NCBI GenBank assembly: GCA_019232735.1
Contig: JAFANL010000063.1
Coordinates: forward strand, 1 to 19,191
Direction of reading: 5' to 3'
DNA: 19,191 nt
Source: Aquitalea sp.
GTDB taxonomy: Bacteria; Pseudomonadota; Gammaproteobacteria; Burkholderiales; Chromobacteriaceae
Shown here piece by piece: positions 14,801 through 19,191 of the stretch. Position 1 is the first letter of the stretch. Each line of letters opens with the position of its first letter. The notes under the pieces are model-generated. The model was given only the letters and a program-made list of their open reading frames with translations, did not search any database and was not told the DNA's origin. The translations under genes and the position numbers were made by a program.

Positions 14801-15430
14801 ATGGAACTCGAAATCGCCAAAATCTTTGTCGCCCTGCTGGTGCTGGTCAATCCGCTGGGGGCCATTCCCATCTTCATCAGCCTGACGCCCACCTCCAGTC
14901 AGCTGGAGCGCAAGCGCATTGCCAAAACCACCACGCTGGCGGTGGCGGTGGTGCTCTGCCTGTTTGCCGTGGTGGGTGAAACCCTGCTGCGCTTTCTGGG
15001 CATCAGCATCGGCTCCTTCCAGGTCGGCGGCGGCTTGCTGGTGATGCTGATTGCCATTGCCCTGATGAATGCCCAGCCGGCTCCCACCAAGACCACCAAG
15101 GAAGAACAGTCCGAAGCCGAGGCCAAGACCAATATCGCCGTGGTGCCGATGGCCATTCCCTTGCTGACCGGCCCCGGCACCATTTCCACCGTCATCATCT
15201 ATGCCTCCACCGCCCATTCCTGGGTGCAGGTGGTGTATCTGCTGATCAGCAGCCTGCTGGTGGCCATTACCTGCTATGGCGCGCTGGTGCTGGCCTCGCC
15301 CATCAGCCGGCTGCTGGGGCAGACCGGTATCAATATCGTCAACCGGGTGATGGGCATGTTACTGGCGGCGGTATCGGTGGAAATCATCGTCGATGGCTTG
15401 TACCGGCTGTTTCCGCAATTGTCGCGCTAG
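14801..15430 (+). CDS. MarC-family integral membrane protein
   Basis: The 209-residue protein is a six-helix membrane protein of the MarC/YchE family. Evidence is the N-terminal motif FVALLVLVNPLGAIPIF, the central MAIPLLTGPGTISTVI, and the C-terminal INIVNRVMGMLLAAVSVEII. A hydrophilic acidic loop (about 88-108, TKTTKEEQSEAEAKTN) lies in the middle. Family members have been annotated as multiple-antibiotic-resistance or amino-acid exporters, but a transport substrate is not established for most, and MarC itself was not shown to confer resistance. The start is taken from the conserved N-terminus; no good ribosome site is visible. It is separated from the ATPase by 86 bases with hairpins, so it may be a separate transcription unit. 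Confidence 0.92.
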   Translation: MELEIAKIFVALLVLVNPLGAIPIFISLTPTSSQLERKRIAKTTTLAVAVVLCLFAVVGETLLRFLGISIGSFQVGGGLLVMLIAIALMNAQPAPTKTTKEEQSEAEAKTNIAVVPMAIPLLTGPGTISTVIIYASTAHSWVQVVYLLISSLLVAITCYGALVLASPISRLLGQTGINIVNRVMGMLLAAVSVEIIVDGLYRLFPQLSR

Positions 15431-15446
15431 CCCCTCCGGCACGGTG

Positions 15447-15472
15447 GATCAGGCTGGCAGGCCAGCTTGATC
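15447..15472. repeat. Hairpin downstream of marC-family gene
   Basis: GATCAGGCTGGC-AG-GCCAGCTTGATC is a 26-base inverted repeat with 12-base arms and one G-T pair, 16 bases after the stop codon. It lacks a T tract. It may be an mRNA end structure or a protein-binding site. Confidence 0.45.
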
Positions 15473-15553
15473 TGGCGCAAACATCTGTATCGAATCTGTA
15501 CTCAAGCAGCGACCAGCACCATTCTGGTAAAAATCTCAAGCCATTGATAATGA

Positions 15554-15567
15554 ATGAATAAAATCAA
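15554..15567 (+). promoter_or_regulatory. Possible FNR/ANR-type site upstream of ccoG
   Basis: ATGAA-TAAA-ATCAA matches TTGAT-N4-ATCAA at eight of ten positions. A separate TTGAT half-site lies at 15544-15548. FNR/ANR control of ccoG-type genes is common knowledge for cbb3 oxidase loci. The spacing to a -10 element is not textbook, so this is tentative. Confidence 0.3.
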
Positions 15568-15585
15568 TCTGTTTATATAAACAGA
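15568..15585. promoter_or_regulatory. 18-bp perfect palindrome upstream of ccoG
   Basis: TCTGTTTATATAAACAGA is a perfect 18-bp palindrome in an AT-rich stretch (about 15530-15600) that contrasts with the GC-rich genes around it. Related ACAGA/TCTGT half-sites recur at 15581-15587, 15592-15595 and 15601-15607; ACAGACA and TGTCTGT form a further 7-bp inverted repeat. The TATATAA core could be a -10. It looks like an operator cluster of unknown regulator, 74 bases before the ccoG start. Confidence 0.45.
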
Positions 15586-15658
15586 CAGCCATCTGTGCAT
15601 TGTCTGTCATGGTGACAGCGCCTACAAAGAGCGGGTTAACCTCTCGGGTACCTGCACC

Positions 15659-16999
15659 ATGACACAGTCCATTCCCATCAAGATCTACCCCCGCCTGACC
15701 ACTGGCCGTTTCAACAATATCCGCGTGGCGCTGGTGCTGCTGACCCAGCTGGTCTACCTCGGCCTGCCCTGGCTGCGCTGGAACGAGCGGCAAGCCGTGT
15801 TGTTCGATCTGGATCGTCACCAGTTCTTCATCTTTGGCGCCAGCTTCTGGCCGGAGGATTTCGTCTATCTGGCCGCCCTGCTGGTGGTGTGCGCGCTGGG
15901 CCTGTTCTGGTGGACCACGCTGGCGGGCCGGCTGTGGTGTGGCTATTCCTGTCCGCAAACGGTGTATACCCAGATCATGCTGTGGATAGAGCGGCTGGTA
16001 CTGGGTGATCACAAGGCCAGACGCAAGCTGGACGCCGCCCCGCCCTCGACCGGCAAACTACTGCGCAAGAGCGCCGCGCACGGCCTGATGCTGCTGTTTG
16101 CACTGTGGACCGGTTTCACCCTGGTGGCTTACTTCACCCCGGCGCATGATCTGGCCGCCAGCGTGTGGCATGGCCAGACAGGGCCGTGGGAAGGGTTCTG
16201 GATCTTGTTCTATGCCGCCTTCACCTATCTGCTGGCGGGCCAGCTGCGCGAAAAGGTATGCACCCATATGTGCCCTTACGCCCGCTTCCAGGGCGCCATG
16301 TTCGACCGTGACACCCTGATCATTTCCTACGATGCGCAACGTGGCGAACCGCGCGGCAAGCAGGCTGACAAAAGCAGCGGCGGCTGCATCGATTGCGGCA
16401 TCTGCGTGCAGGTCTGCCCCACCGGCATCGATATCCGCAATGGTCTGCAATATGAGTGCATAGGCTGCGCGGCCTGCATCGATGCCTGTGACCAGGTGAT
16501 GGACCAGCTCCACGCCCCGCGTGGCCTGATCCGCTACACCAGCGAGGCGGCCCTGCAAGGACAGGCGCACAACAAACCGGCGTGGCAGCGCCCGCGGGTA
16601 CTGTTTTACAGCAGCCTGCTGCTGGGCATCATGGCGCTCTCCACCATCAGCTTCATCAACCGGATACCGTTCAAGGCCGATATCCTGCGCGACCGCGCCA
16701 CGCTGGTGCGGGAAACCGATGATGGCTGGCTGGAAAACAGCTACAGTGTGCGCCTGATCAACAGCAGCGAACGGCCACAGCGTTTCACCATCGCCGTGGA
16801 AGGCTTGCCCGGCATCCGCCTAGCCCATGCCGGCGAGCAGATTCCGCTGGAAGCCACCGCCACCGAAACCATAGGCTTGCGAGTGCAGGTGGAGCCGCAG
16901 TACGCTGCCAAGGGCGCGCACGATATCCATTTCATCATCCGCTCGCTCGACCAGCCCGGCCACGTGCTGCGGGAAAAGAGCAGCTTTATCGGCGATTGA
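15659..16999 (+). CDS. ccoG: Cytochrome c oxidase accessory protein CcoG (FixG/RdxA)
   Basis: CcoG is an inner-membrane ferredoxin-like protein needed for cbb3 oxidase assembly; work in Rhodobacter showed it reduces Cu(II) for copper delivery. The 446-residue protein has N-terminal membrane helices and the conserved pair CGYSC (C94, C98). KVCTHMCPYARFQG follows, then two 4Fe-4S motifs: C243, C246, C249, C253 and C267, C270, C273, C277. A membrane helix comes next (about 316-336) and a C-terminal immunoglobulin-like domain ends at EKSSFIGD. No ccoNOPQ, ccoH, ccoI or ccoS genes are in the window, so it is detached from its usual cluster unless that lies elsewhere. The ribosome site is weak. The upstream region carries palindromes and a possible FNR site. 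Confidence 0.95.
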   Translation: MTQSIPIKIYPRLTTGRFNNIRVALVLLTQLVYLGLPWLRWNERQAVLFDLDRHQFFIFGASFWPEDFVYLAALLVVCALGLFWWTTLAGRLWCGYSCPQTVYTQIMLWIERLVLGDHKARRKLDAAPPSTGKLLRKSAAHGLMLLFALWTGFTLVAYFTPAHDLAASVWHGQTGPWEGFWILFYAAFTYLLAGQLREKVCTHMCPYARFQGAMFDRDTLIISYDAQRGEPRGKQADKSSGGCIDCGICVQVCPTGIDIRNGLQYECIGCAACIDACDQVMDQLHAPRGLIRYTSEAALQGQAHNKPAWQRPRVLFYSSLLLGIMALSTISFINRIPFKADILRDRATLVRETDDGWLENSYSVRLINSSERPQRFTIAVEGLPGIRLAHAGEQIPLEATATETIGLRVQVEPQYAAKGAHDIHFIIRSLDQPGHVLREKSSFIGD

Positions 17000-17026
17000 G
17001 GCCCATCTCTTGCGAGTCCTGTATTC

Positions 17027-18406
17027 ATGAGCAAAACCCAGCAGCTGGCGCAACTGTTCCGCCATGCCATCGAGCAAGGCCAGTTGCGCGCTGGCGACCG
17101 CATGCCCTCCTTGCGCCAGCTGTGCCAGGATCATGGCGTCAGCCTCACCACCGCGCAGCGCGCCTATGCCGAGCTGGAACGGCAAGGCCTGCTGCAAGCC
17201 CTGCCCCGCTCCGGCTTTCGCATCTGCCCACGGCCAGTGCCGGCACGCACTCCGGAAGCCGAGCCGGGCCAGGTGTTACGCATGGAGCACCTGACCACCG
17301 CCCTGCCCATGCCCTGGGGCTGCCCCTTCATCAACCCGGCGCTGATCAACACCACCCAGATGAACCGCGCCCTCAGCCGGGCCTTGCAGGACTACCGCAG
17401 CGCCCTGTCCAGCACGCCGGTGGAGGGCTTTGACGGTCTGCGACGCGAGCTGGGCTTGCATTATCTGAGCCAGGGCATTGCACTGGCCGGCGATGAATTG
17501 CTGATTACCTGTGGCGGCATGGAAGCACTCACCCTGGCCATGCGCGCGGCAGTCAGCGCCTCCGGCAGCCACAGCATGGTGGTGGTGACCCCGGCCTTTC
17601 CGGCGGCGCTGGATCAGCTGCGGCATCTGGGCATCACCATGCTGCCCGCCCCCTTGTCCGAGCAAGGCAGTCTGGACCTGACAGCACTGGAAACCACCTT
17701 GCAACAGCAACGCCCAGCCGGCATCGTGCTGATGGCCAATTTCCAGCATCCCACCGGCCTGCTGATGCCGGAAGCCCAAAAGCGGGCGCTGGTGGCCCTG
17801 GCCGAGCGCCACCGGATCTGCATCATCGAGGACGATACCTACCGCGAGCTGTATTTTGGCAAGCAGGCGGCCACGCCCTTGAAAGCGTATGACCGCAGCG
17901 GCACGGTGCTGCATTGCGCGTCCTTCAGCAAATCACTGGCCCCCGGCTACCGGGTGGGCTGGATTGCCGCCGGGCGGCTGAGCGATACCGTGCGCGGCCT
18001 GAAACTGTGCAGCTCGCTGGGCACGCCGCTCCCCAGCCAGATGGCACTGGCGCGCTTGTTGGCCACCGGTCAGCATGGCGACATGCTGGAGCGCCTGCGT
18101 GCCAGCCTGCGCAACCGGCGCGATGTCATGCAACAGCAGATCAGGGAGAGTTTTCCGGTCGGCAGCAGGCTGCTGCAGCCGGAGGGGGGATACTTCCAGT
18201 GGGTCATCCTGCCGGAGGAGCTGGACAGTGCCGCACTGCTGCCGCTGGCCATCGAACAGGGCATTCATTACGCGCCCTCGGCGCTGTTCTATCCGCAGCA
18301 GGCCCCGGCCAATGCACTGCGGCTGAACTTCAGCTTTTTCGATCCGCTGCATCAGCGCGACGGCATCGCCCTGCTAGGGGCGCTGCTAGGCCAGGCGCTG
18401 CCCTGA
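17027..18406 (+). CDS. MocR-type GntR/aminotransferase transcriptional regulator
   Basis: This 459-residue protein joins an N-terminal GntR winged helix (about 1-70, IEQGQLRAGDRMPSLRQLCQ and QRAYAELERQGLL) to a class I aminotransferase-like domain (about 90-459) that binds pyridoxal phosphate. Landmarks are NFQHPTGLLMP, EDDTYRELYFG and the PLP lysine in SFSKSLAPGYRVGW (K302). MocR proteins such as GabR, TauR and PdxR control vitamin B6, GABA or taurine genes, often divergent from them. Here the upstream neighbour is ccoG, 27 bases away on the same strand, and the downstream gene is convergent, so the target cannot be inferred. The start has only a weak ribosome site. Confidence 0.92.
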   Translation: MSKTQQLAQLFRHAIEQGQLRAGDRMPSLRQLCQDHGVSLTTAQRAYAELERQGLLQALPRSGFRICPRPVPARTPEAEPGQVLRMEHLTTALPMPWGCPFINPALINTTQMNRALSRALQDYRSALSSTPVEGFDGLRRELGLHYLSQGIALAGDELLITCGGMEALTLAMRAAVSASGSHSMVVVTPAFPAALDQLRHLGITMLPAPLSEQGSLDLTALETTLQQQRPAGIVLMANFQHPTGLLMPEAQKRALVALAERHRICIIEDDTYRELYFGKQAATPLKAYDRSGTVLHCASFSKSLAPGYRVGWIAAGRLSDTVRGLKLCSSLGTPLPSQMALARLLATGQHGDMLERLRASLRNRRDVMQQQIRESFPVGSRLLQPEGGYFQWVILPEELDSAALLPLAIEQGIHYAPSALFYPQQAPANALRLNFSFFDPLHQRDGIALLGALLGQALP

Positions 18407-18412
18407 GCGGCG

Positions 18413-19015
18413 TCAGCCGGTAACGGACTTGCGCTCGTAAACCGCCTGCGCCAGGGTGCTCAGGTCGACATACTCCAGCTCTCCGCCCACCGGCATGCCG
18501 CGCGCAATGCGCGACACCTTGGGGCCGCGCTCTTTCAGCAGCTCGGCAATCATGTGCGCCGTCACCTCGCCCTCAGCGGTGAAGTTGGTGGCAATCACCA
18601 CCTCCTCCACCACATCATCCAGCGCCCGCACCATCAGCTTGTCCAGATTGACATCCTTGGGGCCGATATTGTCCAGCGGCGAAATACGGCCCATCAGGAC
18701 GAAGTACAGGCCCTGGTAGCACTTGGCCTGTTCCAGCGTCAGGAGATCGGCCGGCATTTCCACCACGCACAGCTGGTCGGGGCGGCGCTCCGGATCGGCA
18801 CAGATGGGACACAACGGCGTCTCGCTGAAGGTATTGCAGCGCTCGCAGTGAGTCAGGTGGGTCAGCGCCCTATCCAGCGCCCGCGCCAGCTTGTCAGCAC
18901 CGGCCTTGTCGCGTTGCAACAGGTGGAAAGCCATACGCTGCGCGGTTTTGGGACCGACACCGGGCAGTACTTTCAGGGCAGAGATCAGCTGGTCTAGCGC
19001 GGGTGGGTTTTTCAT
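18413..19015 (-). CDS. recR: Recombination mediator RecR
   Basis: RecR works with RecF and RecO to load RecA on gapped DNA. I chose the ATG at 19015 (MKNPPALDQLISALKVLPGV), giving 200 residues, the family length; the open frame extends further upstream but across hairpins. It has a helix-hairpin-helix (LPGVGPKTAQRMAFHLL), the C4 zinc finger C57, C60, C69, C72 (CERCNTFSETPLCPIC), and a Toprim domain with VVEMPADLLTLEQ and a Walker B-like region ending YVDLSTLAQAVYERK. No clear ribosome site is seen. It follows ybaB on the same strand, as in many bacteria (dnaX-ybaB-recR). Its stop is six bases from that of the convergent regulator gene. Confidence 0.97.
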   Translation of the reverse strand: MKNPPALDQLISALKVLPGVGPKTAQRMAFHLLQRDKAGADKLARALDRALTHLTHCERCNTFSETPLCPICADPERRPDQLCVVEMPADLLTLEQAKCYQGLYFVLMGRISPLDNIGPKDVNLDKLMVRALDDVVEEVVIATNFTAEGEVTAHMIAELLKERGPKVSRIARGMPVGGELEYVDLSTLAQAVYERKSVTG

Positions 19016-19059
19016 CGGACAGGCAGACGGGAAGGATGGGAACACGATGGGAACTGCAA

Positions 19060-19114
19060 TGGCCTGAGCACCGCTCAGGCCAGGCGGCATGGCCTTGGCC
19101 GGAAGGCAAGGCCA
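19060..19114. repeat. Tandem hairpins between ybaB and recR
   Basis: Two stable inverted repeats lie side by side. The first, TGGCCTGAGC-ACC-GCTCAGGCCA (19060-19082), has a perfect 10-bp stem. The second (19090-19114) pairs TGGCCTTG with CAAGGCCA; adding a CC/GG pair past a bulged G leaves a GGAA loop. Neither is followed by a T run on either strand. They may moderate readthrough or mRNA stability between the two genes. Confidence 0.55.
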
Positions 19115-19130
19115 CACACCAGCCAGACAA

Positions 19131-19191
19131 TCAGAACGGCAGCTTCATGCCCGCCGGCAGGTTCAGGCCGTTGGTGAAACCGGACATTCTT
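19131..19191 (-). CDS. ybaB: YbaB/EbfC nucleoid-associated protein, C-terminal fragment
   Basis: Only the last 19 residues are in the window, ending SGFTNGLNLPAGMKLPF before TGA. The PAGMKLPF end and position directly upstream of recR match the YbaB/EbfC family, a small DNA-binding protein. The rest of the gene lies beyond the right edge. The call rests mostly on this tail and on gene order. Confidence 0.8.
   Translation of the reverse strand, partial: RMSGFTNGLNLPAGMKLPF

Overview
The window looks like GC-rich chromosomal DNA from a betaproteobacterium of the order Neisseriales, most likely Chromobacteriaceae (Chromobacterium, Aquitalea or Vogesella type). This is inferred from the Neisseria-like RimP and the rimP-nusA-infB, YffB-dapE and ybaB-recR gene orders, the E. 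coli-like FadD, and a PilU ATPase. I could not run a search, so genus is not resolved.

Layout. Positions 1-3546 (minus strand) hold the translation/transcription operon rimP-nusA-infB. infB runs off the left edge just after its G1 GTP-binding motif and carries an in-frame 27-bp tandem repeat. A 305-bp divergent intergenic region follows. It has a TACAAT box and a terminator-like hairpin in the rimP leader, and a palindromic candidate operator in front of fadD. On the plus strand come fadD with its own intrinsic terminator, then pilU, an ArsC/Spx-family YffB-like gene and dapE, whose start overlaps the previous stop.

Between dapE and the next genes lies a 160-bp imperfectly palindromic element. 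Its terminal inverted repeats and flanking TAA duplication make it a MITE-like insertion. It sits exactly in the stop codon of a small divergent gene for a secreted, cysteine-containing 80-aa protein, and it leaves that protein's length unchanged.

The most unusual region is 8827-14714: four tightly coupled genes on the plus strand. They encode three different SPFH/band-7 (HflK/HflC-like) proteins and a P1B-type metal-transporting ATPase with no N-terminal HMA domain. The first SPFH protein carries an extra polytopic N-terminal membrane domain. The second appears to start at TTG and has a His-rich N-terminus. The overlaps suggest one functional unit, perhaps a metal exporter held in an SPFH membrane assembly. 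That function is inference.

Downstream are a MarC-family membrane protein, ccoG (cbb3 oxidase assembly and copper reduction, preceded by an AT-rich region with an 18-bp perfect palindrome and a possible FNR/ANR half-match), and a MocR-type GntR/aminotransferase regulator. Convergent with the regulator is recR, preceded on the minus strand by the last codons of ybaB/ebfC, with tandem hairpins between them.
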